From contig CANLMQ010000012.1 of assembly GCA_947492175.1 (NCBI GenBank), positions 62,001-126,000 on the forward strand: 64,000 nucleotides of DNA. Reading direction: 5' to 3'. The position numbers and the translations under genes are program-made. The notes beneath the pieces are model-generated. The model saw only the letters and a program-made list of their open reading frames with translations. It was not told the DNA's origin and made no database searches. Positions 36,601 to 44,454 of the stretch are shown piece after piece. Source of the stretch: an uncultured Draconibacterium sp. (lineage in GTDB: Bacteria > Bacteroidota > Bacteroidia > Bacteroidales > Prolixibacteraceae). How positions within the stretch are numbered: position 1 is the first letter of the stretch; each line of letters opens with the position of its first letter.

Positions 36601-36705
36601 TCTGTAAAATATTTTCAGGAAGGTGGTCGAAATGGATTAAGTGTTTCGTGGGAAGGACCGGGTATTGAAAAGCAGGTGATTCCTGATCGTTTTTTATACC
36701 ATTAA
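33688..36705 (+). CDS. GH92-family protein with CHB_HEX_C_1-like and PA14-like C-terminal domains (divergent active site)
   Basis: The 1005-residue lipoprotein has Cys near residue 22 (FTACT). The GH92 body spans about 28-780. Against its neighbours the motif block differs: GNQPNMEAPWLFNYSGKPW has Gln615 at the acid position and Met-Glu where others have His-His, and GDEDQGQMGAFYVL replaces the usual GNED block. This marks a separate GH92 subgroup, probably with a different linkage or substrate. C-terminal additions are a chitobiase-C-like sandwich (about 790-855, YYTFDGSEP) and a PA14-like carbohydrate-binding domain (about 910-1005, ISIPADGEYTFYLACNDGG). It is first of three tandem GH92 genes and lies 120 bases after a terminator. 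Confidence 0.92.
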   Translation: MNLNQLKNKLLLTLFIFSFTACTVKDNAVDYTKYVDPLIGTHNSRWMLFPGPCLPFGMVKLSPDNTDEGAYKLGAGYEYNINSITGFGHVHSWMMGSFVTMPTTGEIKIAPGTAADPDSGYRSRINNDYTEASAGYYSVILEDYGIKAELTATTRGGFQRYTFPESESGQVLIDLQGTEEEPPAIVKAEITKISNTEVEGFVSRKAGEWNEYTLYFVACFNRPFTSMGGWEGTKILEKTDKIKVGEIEDLGVFLKFDLSKDQTVLLKTAISYVSCEQARLNLDTEMDKFDWSFEAVHQNAKDVWNNLLGTIKVEGGTESDKIKFYTNLYRTYSSRTIFSDVNGKYVDMCENVQKVEDFPVYGCDAFWGSFWNLNPLWSLATPKMYEDWVKSLLELYDRGAWLPDAPGGLEYSSIMVAAHQVPFIVTAWQKGIRGFDAEKAYKAVKEIQMNKGQPHECGGYVGNRNLDTYLRNGYIPANEGPVSNTLEYAYDDWCVAQMAKALGKTEDYKYFMQRSQYFRNVFDKSTGYVRPKYAGGPWSEEFVETKGAGNTGHSFGFGSKDYVEANAWQFSWFVPHDLKGLIDLMGADEFNTRLERGFENSRPYFATDFVNIGNQPNMEAPWLFNYSGKPWLTQYWVFEVLDNYFGTDPVNGYHGDEDQGQMGAFYVLGAIGLFQMDGGAAVDPAYELSGPLFERITIQLDQDYYSGKQFIIEAKNTSSKNRYIQSVKLNGKPLDKFWFKHSELVKGGKLVFEMGPEPNKTWAVNSPHPQVMDIEPIVATPYVFETEKVFSRETRVQLTCDTEGAQVYYTFDGSEPDKSSQLYTNPFKLTNSATLKMKAFKEEQESLPVVVEFKKRGQIKKVYMKDVKPGLTYNYTHGIYRVVNDFLSVPPLKKGIVPSFSIEPREKEQFFSFDYEGYISIPADGEYTFYLACNDGGRLYIDDYLLLNNDGLHPVVEIGKTVLLKAGLHPISVKYFQEGGRNGLSVSWEGPGIEKQVIPDRFLYH

Positions 36706-36880
36706 AATTTAATGGAAATCTTATTTAAAATAACGTATTTAAAATTCATTTGATGAGAGTAAAAACTTATCTTACAGGGGTTTAGTTGAAGCTGTGATAA
36801 TGAGTGTAATTTAACAAAACTATATTTCAGCACAGCTATCATATAAAAAGTAGTAGTAATTTAAAAAGGTTAAATTTTTT

Positions 36881-39775
36881 ATGAAAGATAATAAAATGCT
36901 ATGCATACGATTTCTAATTATTGTCCTGATTACTATACTATTGGGAAGTTGTTCTAAAAAGGTTGAATATGACTATACCTTGTTGGTCAATCCTTTTGTT
37001 GGCACAATTGGTAGTGGAAACACTTTTCAGGGGCCGGTGCTACCTTATGGAATGATACAGCCCGGGCCATATGCCAGCTATGCCGACGATATGGAGAATG
37101 GAACCATGTATGGTTTTTGCCAGACTCATCTTAGCGGAATGGCAGGAGGCGGTGTTGCGGCGCGCGGCAATATACTTTTTATGCCAGCAACAGAGTCAGA
37201 GCCTTTTCAGCAAGGAGTTCCAAACAATTATTCATCTAAATTCTTACACAGCAACGAAGAAGCAGCTCCGGGTTATTATAAGGTAAAACTGGATGATAAG
37301 AATATTACGGTGGAACTGTCGGCTACAACACGTGCCGGAATTCATCGTTATTCTTTTCCCGATTCGGAAAACAACGGTGTTTATTTAAACCTTCAAAACG
37401 GATTTTTAACTGTTAACAGTGATGGTATTTCGGGCTGTAACAACAACAGGGTGTGGTTTTATGCCCGGTTTGATCAACCAATAAAAGTTTTTGAAGCTGT
37501 TTCCGACGGGAGAATGCAAAGCACTTCCGATACTATTCGGGGAGAGAATATTACCGGATATTTTCGTTTTGAAAACGGAAGTAAACCGGTTCAGCTAAAA
37601 GTGGCTATTTCGCCGGTTAGTGTTGAAGGAGCCCGAAAGAACCTGGATGCGGAAATTCCCGGATGGGATTTTGAACGGGTAAAAGCAGATGCAAAAAAAG
37701 CATGGAATAGGGAACTGAATAAAATTCAGGTTGAAGGAGGCAGTAAAACTGAACGGATTCTTTTCTATACAGCTTTCTACCATTCATTAATTCATCCTAA
37801 TATTTATATGGATGTTGATAAGAAGTACCGAAGTACAAACGGGAAAGTGTACATCGCTGAAGATTTCAACCATTATACCAATTTTTCGCTGTGGGATACA
37901 TTCAGAGCTTTACATCCGCTTTATACCATAATTAATACAAAACAGACAACCGATTTTATCCGCACTTTTCTGGAACGTTACGACCATACAGGTAGAATGT
38001 TGATTATGGAATTTGAAGGCAATGAAGGTTCTACTCCGCCAATGATTGGTGTACATTCGCTATCGGTAATTGCCGATGCCTATGCAAAAGGAATCAGAAA
38101 TTATGACGTACAAAAGGCCTACGAGGCCATGAAAAAACTGGCTAATGACAATGTTCGTCCTACGCGGGAACATTACCTTAACTATGTTTATATTCCTGCA
38201 GATTTAAAGGGACAGTCTGTTTCAAGGACATTGGAATTTGCCTACGACGATTGGTGCATGACATGCCTGGCCAAAGATTTTAGTAAAGAAGACGACTTGT
38301 ATTTCAGCCAACGTGCCGATTTCTATAAAAATGTATTTTCTTCGGAAGTGAATTTTATGCGGGGACGAAAAAGTAACTTCCAATTTGTAGAGAATTTCGA
38401 CCCGATGGAAACCATTAATCATTATACAGAGGCAAATGCCTACCAGTATTCTACTTATGTTCCGCAGGATGTGGAAGGGCTGATTAATTTAATGGGGGGC
38501 GATAAAATGATGGAAAATTGGCTGGATTCCTGTTTCTCTGTTCAGACCGATTTCTCAAAAATTAACCTGCGCGATGTAACTGGATTAATAGGGCAGTATG
38601 CGCACGGTAACGAACCTAGCCACCACATTGCTTATTTGTATAATTATGTTGGAACACCCTGGAAAACTCAGCAGATGACCAGAAAGATACTTTCAACCCT
38701 TTATAAGAATACTTCGGATGGAATAGATGGAAACGAAGATTGCGGGCAAATGTCGGCTTGGTATGTGCTAAGCGCTATGGGTTTTTATGCGGTAACACCC
38801 GGCATGGATTATTATGTAATTGGAAGTCCGCTTTTTAACAAGGTAACCATTAACCTCGAGAACGGGAAAAAGTTCGAAATTATAGCTAATAATAACAATG
38901 GTGAAAACATGTATATTCAGTCGGCTTTACTAAACGGAGAAGCATATTCCAAATCATTTCTGAAGCACGAGGATATTATGAACGGAGGGCAAATTATATT
39001 TGAAATGGGGAATACTCCCAATAACGAATGGGGCGTTAATAAAGAAGACCGTCCATATTCCCCGGAGAAAAGATTTAGTTATGCAGAAGTACCTAATATA
39101 GAGTTTGAGGATATCTTATTTTTAAACAGCAGGACTGTTACACTTTCAGAGAAAGAACCGGGGACTAAAATTTATTATACACTTGATGGAACAGTGCCAA
39201 GTGAAAAATCAATACTTTATACCAAACCAATTGTTATTACAAAATCAACTGAACTGAAAACAATTGCCTGTGTAGAAGGCAAGTATCCAAGTTATCCGAT
39301 AAGTATTCAGTTTAAACAGATTGAGATGCTTGATGCAGTTAATGCTTCGGAATTGAAGCCGGGGATTAAATATTTGTATCGCGAAGGAAAAGGAGTGATC
39401 TGTGCCAAAGACCAAAAGACCGCACCGGTGCTGGATACCGGAATTTTAAAAACCTTTAATGTGGATGCCGTTAAAGACGATCGTTCGTTTGGTTATAATT
39501 TCGAAGGATACATAAAGGTTCCAGCAACAGGAGTTTATACTTTTTGGCTCGAAGCCAATGATGGTGCAGTTTTATACCTGAATGATAAACTGATTATTGA
39601 TAACGATGGCGGGCACCGAGCACAGATTCTCGATTCGAAGATCGGATTAAAGAAAGGCTGGCATCCGATAAAATTGGATTATTTCCAGCAAGGGCTGGCA
39701 AAAAGCCTTGTTCTGGAATGGGAAGGACCGGGTATAATAAAACAGGAAGTAGCTGCAAAGTTCCTGTATCAGTGA
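36881..39775 (+). CDS. GH92 alpha-mannosidase with CHB_HEX_C_1-like and PA14-like domains
   Basis: The 964-residue lipoprotein has Cys near residue 24 (GSCSKK). The N-terminal GH92 motif VNPFVGTIGSGNTFQGPVL varies from the usual GTGGHGHTFPGA. FSLWDTFRALHPL, YAHGNEPSHHIAYLYNY with Glu578 as the expected general acid, and GNEDCGQMSAWYVL are canonical, so it should be an active exo-alpha-mannosidase. The same two C-terminal modules as in its neighbours follow (YYTLDGTVPS near 765; FEGYIKVPATGVYTFWLEAN near 880). It lies between two GH92 paralogues with gaps of 175 and 103 bases. Confidence 0.94.
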   Translation: MKDNKMLCIRFLIIVLITILLGSCSKKVEYDYTLLVNPFVGTIGSGNTFQGPVLPYGMIQPGPYASYADDMENGTMYGFCQTHLSGMAGGGVAARGNILFMPATESEPFQQGVPNNYSSKFLHSNEEAAPGYYKVKLDDKNITVELSATTRAGIHRYSFPDSENNGVYLNLQNGFLTVNSDGISGCNNNRVWFYARFDQPIKVFEAVSDGRMQSTSDTIRGENITGYFRFENGSKPVQLKVAISPVSVEGARKNLDAEIPGWDFERVKADAKKAWNRELNKIQVEGGSKTERILFYTAFYHSLIHPNIYMDVDKKYRSTNGKVYIAEDFNHYTNFSLWDTFRALHPLYTIINTKQTTDFIRTFLERYDHTGRMLIMEFEGNEGSTPPMIGVHSLSVIADAYAKGIRNYDVQKAYEAMKKLANDNVRPTREHYLNYVYIPADLKGQSVSRTLEFAYDDWCMTCLAKDFSKEDDLYFSQRADFYKNVFSSEVNFMRGRKSNFQFVENFDPMETINHYTEANAYQYSTYVPQDVEGLINLMGGDKMMENWLDSCFSVQTDFSKINLRDVTGLIGQYAHGNEPSHHIAYLYNYVGTPWKTQQMTRKILSTLYKNTSDGIDGNEDCGQMSAWYVLSAMGFYAVTPGMDYYVIGSPLFNKVTINLENGKKFEIIANNNNGENMYIQSALLNGEAYSKSFLKHEDIMNGGQIIFEMGNTPNNEWGVNKEDRPYSPEKRFSYAEVPNIEFEDILFLNSRTVTLSEKEPGTKIYYTLDGTVPSEKSILYTKPIVITKSTELKTIACVEGKYPSYPISIQFKQIEMLDAVNASELKPGIKYLYREGKGVICAKDQKTAPVLDTGILKTFNVDAVKDDRSFGYNFEGYIKVPATGVYTFWLEANDGAVLYLNDKLIIDNDGGHRAQILDSKIGLKKGWHPIKLDYFQQGLAKSLVLEWEGPGIIKQEVAAKFLYQ

Positions 39776-39878
39776 TTTGCAGTAATTTTAAGGCCAGATT
39801 ATGAGTGTTTTAAAAGGTGTAATTGTTATGTGTGCTTTATTTCAAAAATATAATTAATCCAATAAAATATCAGACCTA

Positions 39879-42800
39879 ATGAATAAATACTTTAAAGAAT
39901 TAAGCCTGTTATTTGGGCTGTTCATTTTCTTTTCAGCTTGTACTGATAAAAATAATATGGCGGACTATACCCGGCTGGTTGATCCGATGATTGGAACAGG
40001 AGGCCACGGACACACATTCCCCGGAGCCACAGTTCCTTTCGGGATGGTGCAAATAAGCCCCGATACCCGTTGGGAAGACTGGGACGGATCTTCAGGATAT
40101 CATTATTCAGATAATACGATAATGGGATTTAGCCAGACTCATTTAAGTGGAACCGGCGCTCCGGAATACTGCGATGTGCTTTTTATGCCTACGGTTGGCA
40201 AGGTTCAGATTCTTCCGGGCGACGAGAAGGACTCCAAAACAGGTTATCGTTCTACTTTTAGCCACATAAACGAAAAAGCTTTGCCGGGTTATTACAGCGT
40301 TCTTCTTGATGATTACAATGTAAAAGCAGAGCTGACTGCCACAACCCGCACTGGTTTTCATCGGTATACTTTCCCTGCGGCAGAACAAGCAAATATTATT
40401 ATTGATTTGAAAAATCGGGACCATGTTTTGGAATCGAATATTGAGTTTATAAGTGATACCGAGATTCAGGGATTGCGTAAATCACGACGTTGGGCAAAAG
40501 AGCAGTTTGTTTACTTCTATGCAAAATTTTCAAAACCCTTTGAATCGTATGGAATTGTAATAAACGATACTTTGGTAGATGGGATACAAAAGGCTGAAGG
40601 TAAAAATATACGAGCATTTGTACAGTTTAAAACGAAAGCCGACGAGAAGGTTCTGGTAAAAGTCGGAATATCTGCTGTTGATACAGAAGGTGCCAAAAGA
40701 AATCTGGAAGCAGAAAATTCATCTTGGAATTTTGATCAGGTTGCGAAAGATGCAAAATATAAATGGAACTCATTTCTCTCGAAAATTGAAGTAGAAGGAG
40801 GGAGTGAAAGACAAAAAAGGATTTTTTACACCGGGTTGTATCACACGGCTATTGCACCTAATATTTTTATGGATGTAGATCGTCGGTACCGGGGCGTCGA
40901 TCATCAAATTCACAAAGCCGAAGATTTTTCCAATTATACGGTTTTTTCGTTGTGGGATACTTTTCGTGCAAATATGCCGCTTTACAGCATTATCGATCCG
41001 GAAAGATATACCGATTGGATAAGGACATTTTTAGAGATGTACAAAATAGGGGGGAAACTGCCGCAGTGGGAGCTGGCAGGTAACTACACCGGTGTAATGA
41101 TTGGATATCATACACACTCTGTAATTCTTGATGGTTATGTAAAAGGGATTCGTGATTTTGATGAGCAGCTTGCTTTTGAAGCAATGAAAAAAAGGGTGGA
41201 GAACATTGGCTACTATAAAGACCTGGGATTTATTCCGGCAGACAAAGTAGGCGGTTCTGTTTCTATGGTTATGGAATATGCCTACAACGACTGGAGCGTT
41301 GCACAAATGGCAAAGCTGCTTGATAAAGAACAAGATTTTCAGGATTTTAGTAAATGGTCGCAGTTTTACAAAAATATGTTTGATCCGGAAATTGGATTTA
41401 TGCGTCCGAAACATTCAGACCGTTCATGGATCTCACCGTTTGATCCGACAGAAGGAAGTGAGCATTTTGTAGAGGGCAACGCTTATCAATACAGTTTATT
41501 TGTTCCGCACGATGTTAACGGATTGATTGATCTGATAGGAGGCGACAATAAATTTATAAGCTGGATGGATACCCTTTTCGCCAAACAATCGATCCACGAT
41601 GAAACAGCTATCGATGCAACAGGTTTAATCGGGCAGTATGCACACGGGAACGAACCTAGCCATCACATGGCTTATTTGTACAATTATGCCGGCGCTCCCT
41701 GGAAAACGCAGGCAATTGTTCGGCAGATACTGGAAACTATGTACGATGACAAACCTGATGGACTAAGTGGAAACGAAGACTGCGGGCAGATGTCGGCATG
41801 GTACATATTAAGCGCTATGGGCTTTTATCAGGTGTGTCCCGGAACTCCGGAGTACATAATTGGAAGTCCCATTTTTGATAAGGTTACCATTCATCTTGAA
41901 AACGGGAAGAAGTTTACGGTTAAGGCAAAAAATGTTTCTGCTGAAAACAAATATGTGCAGTCTGTTTCCTTAAATGGAGAATCATATTCTAAATCGTGGT
42001 TTACTCACAACGATATTTTAAACGGATCTGAACTGGTTTTTGAGATGGGAGCAAATCCAAATAAGAAATGGGGTGCATCACCCAAAGATCGTCCTTTTTC
42101 TGTTAAGTTCGAAAAGACAACCGCTTTGCCTTATTCTGTAACTTCTGACGAATATTTCCTTCATTCGGCAAAAGTTGAATTAAAGTGTGACGCCCTGGAA
42201 GCTAAAATACATTATACCATCGATGAAAGCCGGCCAACTGAAAACTCTCCGCTTTATACTCATCCTGTTATTTTAAACACCTCCACGGAGATACGTTTTG
42301 CTTCATTCAGCAATGGATTGGCTTCAAGTGTGCCGGTATCGGCTACTGTTAAAAAGTTGGAATTTGAACCCTGTAAAAACTATGAAGGAACGGGGAATTT
42401 CGTACAGGGATTGAAATATAAATACTTCCATGCCCATGTAATGGATGAGAATGATCTGGATAAATTGGAACCCTTAGAAACAGGTATTCTGCCAAACTTT
42501 ACCATTGATCAGCGAAAAAGGGAAGATTATATTGGGTACATTTATTCAGGTTATCTTGATGTTCCCAAAGATGGAGTTTATACATTCTCGATTAAAGTAA
42601 ATGATAGATGTACTCTATATCTGGACGGAAAAGAATTTTTACGCGGAGGTTACAAAACAATAGCATTAAAGAAAGGAAAATATAAAATCGATCAAAAATA
42701 TTTTCAGTTGGGAGCACGAAAATTCAACATTGTTAAATGGAAAGGTCCCGGAATTGAAGAACAGGAAATTCCTGCTTGGGCATTGTATCATCTTAAATAA
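39879..42800 (+). CDS. GH92 alpha-mannosidase with CHB_HEX_C_1-like and PA14-like domains
   Basis: The 973-residue lipoprotein has Cys near residue 21 (FSACT). It has fully canonical GH92 motifs: VDPMIGTGGHGHTFPGATV, FSLWDTFRANMPL, YAHGNEPSHHMAYLYNYAG with Glu592 as expected acid, and GNEDCGQMSAWYIL. It carries a chitobiase-C-like sandwich (HYTIDESRPTENSPLY, near 780) and a PA14-like module at the C-terminus (YIYSGYLDVPKDGVYTFSI). Some DNA blocks are nearly identical with the preceding GH92 gene, for example around the GNEPSHH codons at 38600-38650 and 41640-41690, which supports duplication. Confidence 0.95.
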   Translation: MNKYFKELSLLFGLFIFFSACTDKNNMADYTRLVDPMIGTGGHGHTFPGATVPFGMVQISPDTRWEDWDGSSGYHYSDNTIMGFSQTHLSGTGAPEYCDVLFMPTVGKVQILPGDEKDSKTGYRSTFSHINEKALPGYYSVLLDDYNVKAELTATTRTGFHRYTFPAAEQANIIIDLKNRDHVLESNIEFISDTEIQGLRKSRRWAKEQFVYFYAKFSKPFESYGIVINDTLVDGIQKAEGKNIRAFVQFKTKADEKVLVKVGISAVDTEGAKRNLEAENSSWNFDQVAKDAKYKWNSFLSKIEVEGGSERQKRIFYTGLYHTAIAPNIFMDVDRRYRGVDHQIHKAEDFSNYTVFSLWDTFRANMPLYSIIDPERYTDWIRTFLEMYKIGGKLPQWELAGNYTGVMIGYHTHSVILDGYVKGIRDFDEQLAFEAMKKRVENIGYYKDLGFIPADKVGGSVSMVMEYAYNDWSVAQMAKLLDKEQDFQDFSKWSQFYKNMFDPEIGFMRPKHSDRSWISPFDPTEGSEHFVEGNAYQYSLFVPHDVNGLIDLIGGDNKFISWMDTLFAKQSIHDETAIDATGLIGQYAHGNEPSHHMAYLYNYAGAPWKTQAIVRQILETMYDDKPDGLSGNEDCGQMSAWYILSAMGFYQVCPGTPEYIIGSPIFDKVTIHLENGKKFTVKAKNVSAENKYVQSVSLNGESYSKSWFTHNDILNGSELVFEMGANPNKKWGASPKDRPFSVKFEKTTALPYSVTSDEYFLHSAKVELKCDALEAKIHYTIDESRPTENSPLYTHPVILNTSTEIRFASFSNGLASSVPVSATVKKLEFEPCKNYEGTGNFVQGLKYKYFHAHVMDENDLDKLEPLETGILPNFTIDQRKREDYIGYIYSGYLDVPKDGVYTFSIKVNDRCTLYLDGKEFLRGGYKTIALKKGKYKIDQKYFQLGARKFNIVKWKGPGIEEQEIPAWALYHLK

Positions 42801-42824
42801 AGAAATTACTTAAATGAAACGACC

Positions 42825-42923
42825 ATGAGAAAATTGTTCACACAGAAGCGAATGATTACCCCGAAGTTTTTGGGCATGGGAGTTTCAACAGTTATCAAAG
42901 AACAGACAATTGTAAACAAATGA
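42825..42923 (+). CDS. Possible 32-codon leader ORF overlapping the GDPD start
   Basis: ATG 42825 opens 32 codons that end at TGA 42921-42923, overlapping the next ATG (42920) as ATGA. The peptide is basic (MRKLFTQKRMITPKFLGMG...). It has no signal peptide and no family I recognise. The overlap would allow translational coupling, but a chance frame of this size is quite possible. Confidence 0.25.
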   Translation: MRKLFTQKRMITPKFLGMGVSTVIKEQTIVNK

Positions 42924-43798
42924 AATCTATTTACATATTCCTGGTAGTTGCGGGCTGTCTATTGAGTTGGCACGAATCTGTATTGGCAAAAAAGATTTCA
43001 ACCGCATTTATTAGCCCGGTAAATGTTAATTTAAATCAGAGTCAGAAGGATAATAAAGATAATTTTCCACAAGCTAAAAACGGAGGAATTTATGTAGTGG
43101 CCCACCGCGGAGCTCATGTCGGTATTCCTGAAAATTCACTCCCTGCTTTTCAGAAAGCGATAGATTTAGGTTGTGATTTTGTTGAAATTGATACGCGAAA
43201 AACTAAAGACGGAAGAATTGTAAGTGTTCATAATTCAACTATCGATCAATATGTAGTTGGCAAAACAGGCAAAGTAAGCGATTATACGCTGGCCGAATTA
43301 AAACAGATGAGTATTGGCGGGAAACTGGGTGAGGAATGGAAGGATACGCGTATTCCAACTTTTGAAGAAATTCTGGCTCTGTGCAAAGGAAGAATTGGTA
43401 TTTATCTCGATTTGAAAGAACTTCTTGTTCCGGAATTGCTTGACATTATTCGAAAATATGAAATGGAACGCGACATTATCTGGTATATTCCTGCATCGCA
43501 CATGGATATTTTAAAGCAACTTAAAAATATGTGCCCCGAATGTTTACCAATGCCCGATCCGGGGCCTGAAAAGAATATACCCAAAGTGGTTAGACAAATT
43601 CAGCCACGTGTTGTGGCAAGCAACATGAGACAACTCAGCGAAAACTTTGTGAAAACTGCTCACGATTATAAAATAAAAGTAATTGTTGATGAAAAGGAAG
43701 GAACACCATCAGAATGGGAAAAGATTATTAAATGGGGAACAGATGGTATTCAGACCGACAATCCGGAAGCCTTAATTAACTATTTAAAAACCAAATAA
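42920..43798 (+). CDS. Secreted glycerophosphodiester phosphodiesterase-family protein
   Basis: The 292-residue protein has a signal peptide ending SVLA near residue 23. The GDPD TIM-barrel motifs are seen: VVAHRGAHVGIPENSL with the first catalytic His, CDFVEIDTRKTKDG with the metal Glu and Asp, and VSVHNSTID with the second catalytic His. In typical members the last reads HDxTLDRTT; here Asp is Asn and Arg is Gln. The family cleaves glycerophosphodiesters, and relatives cleave phosphoinositides or sphingomyelin (type D). It is encoded between mannosidase and phosphoesterase genes, so a phosphodiester-bearing glycoconjugate is a plausible target. I infer activity but not substrate. Confidence 0.88.
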   Translation: MKSIYIFLVVAGCLLSWHESVLAKKISTAFISPVNVNLNQSQKDNKDNFPQAKNGGIYVVAHRGAHVGIPENSLPAFQKAIDLGCDFVEIDTRKTKDGRIVSVHNSTIDQYVVGKTGKVSDYTLAELKQMSIGGKLGEEWKDTRIPTFEEILALCKGRIGIYLDLKELLVPELLDIIRKYEMERDIIWYIPASHMDILKQLKNMCPECLPMPDPGPEKNIPKVVRQIQPRVVASNMRQLSENFVKTAHDYKIKVIVDEKEGTPSEWEKIIKWGTDGIQTDNPEALINYLKTK

Positions 43799-43815
43799 AT
43801 CTAAAAAAGTGTATT

Positions 43816-44421
43816 ATGAGAAAATCAATCTTTTTATTATCTGCAGTAATTGTAAGCCTGCTTTTGGGGGCTTGTAATAACGAACCCAAATGGCAATCGT
43901 TATTCAATGGAAAAGACCTTGAAGGATGGACTGTCAGGGGAAAAGCGAACTGGACAGTTAAAGAGGGTGTTTTAATTGGAGAAGGCGAAAACGGGCATAT
44001 TTATGCGGCACCTGAATTAACTGATCTGGAAGTAAAAGGAACATTCAGGATAACAAGTACGGGAAAAAATGCCAATAGTGGATTATATTTTCGTGCAAAT
44101 CCGCCTGCCGATAATCCCGATGGATACCCGCGTGGTTATGAAGCTCAGATTTGCAACAGTCAGGATGCGCACACCGGGTGGTTATGGAAACCCGGAACGC
44201 CTACAGGTAAAGCCACTTCAAATCATACAAAAGATGGTGAATGGTTTGATTACCGGGTTAAAGTTGTTGGCAGTCATATCGAATTCTGGATAAATGATCA
44301 ACCGGTAATGACCTATGATGACGATGAATACAAGAAAGGCTATTTTGCCATTCAGTGCCATAATCCGGGAATGATAATAGAAGCAAAAAACCTTTTTTAC
44401 AAGGATTTAAGCAGAAAATAA
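43816..44421 (+). CDS. DUF1080 (3-keto-disaccharide hydrolase-like) lipoprotein
   Basis: The 201-residue lipoprotein has Cys near residue 20 (LLGACN). It is a single DUF1080 domain: WQSLFNGKDLEGW at the start, WTVKEGVLIGEGENGH, NSGLYFRANPP, GYEAQICNSQDAHTG and KNLFYKDLS at the end. This concanavalin-like sandwich is named 3-keto-disaccharide hydrolase, and some members cleave 3-keto-glycosides produced by Gfo/Idh-type oxidases. It starts 17 bases after the GDPD gene and 33 bases before the phosphoesterase gene, an operon-like spacing. Members of the family are often only binding proteins, so activity is not certain. Confidence 0.88.
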   Translation: MRKSIFLLSAVIVSLLLGACNNEPKWQSLFNGKDLEGWTVRGKANWTVKEGVLIGEGENGHIYAAPELTDLEVKGTFRITSTGKNANSGLYFRANPPADNPDGYPRGYEAQICNSQDAHTGWLWKPGTPTGKATSNHTKDGEWFDYRVKVVGSHIEFWINDQPVMTYDDDEYKKGYFAIQCHNPGMIIEAKNLFYKDLSRK

Positions 44422-44454
44422 TATCTTAGAGTTTTATTAAAATAGATTGTACAA

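Noticed and set aside
33688..36705. Reading the divergent GH92 gene as a decaying pseudogene
   Set aside because: The frame is intact over 1005 codons, other GH92 motifs are kept and the changes fall in coherent motif variants, which suggests altered specificity rather than decay.
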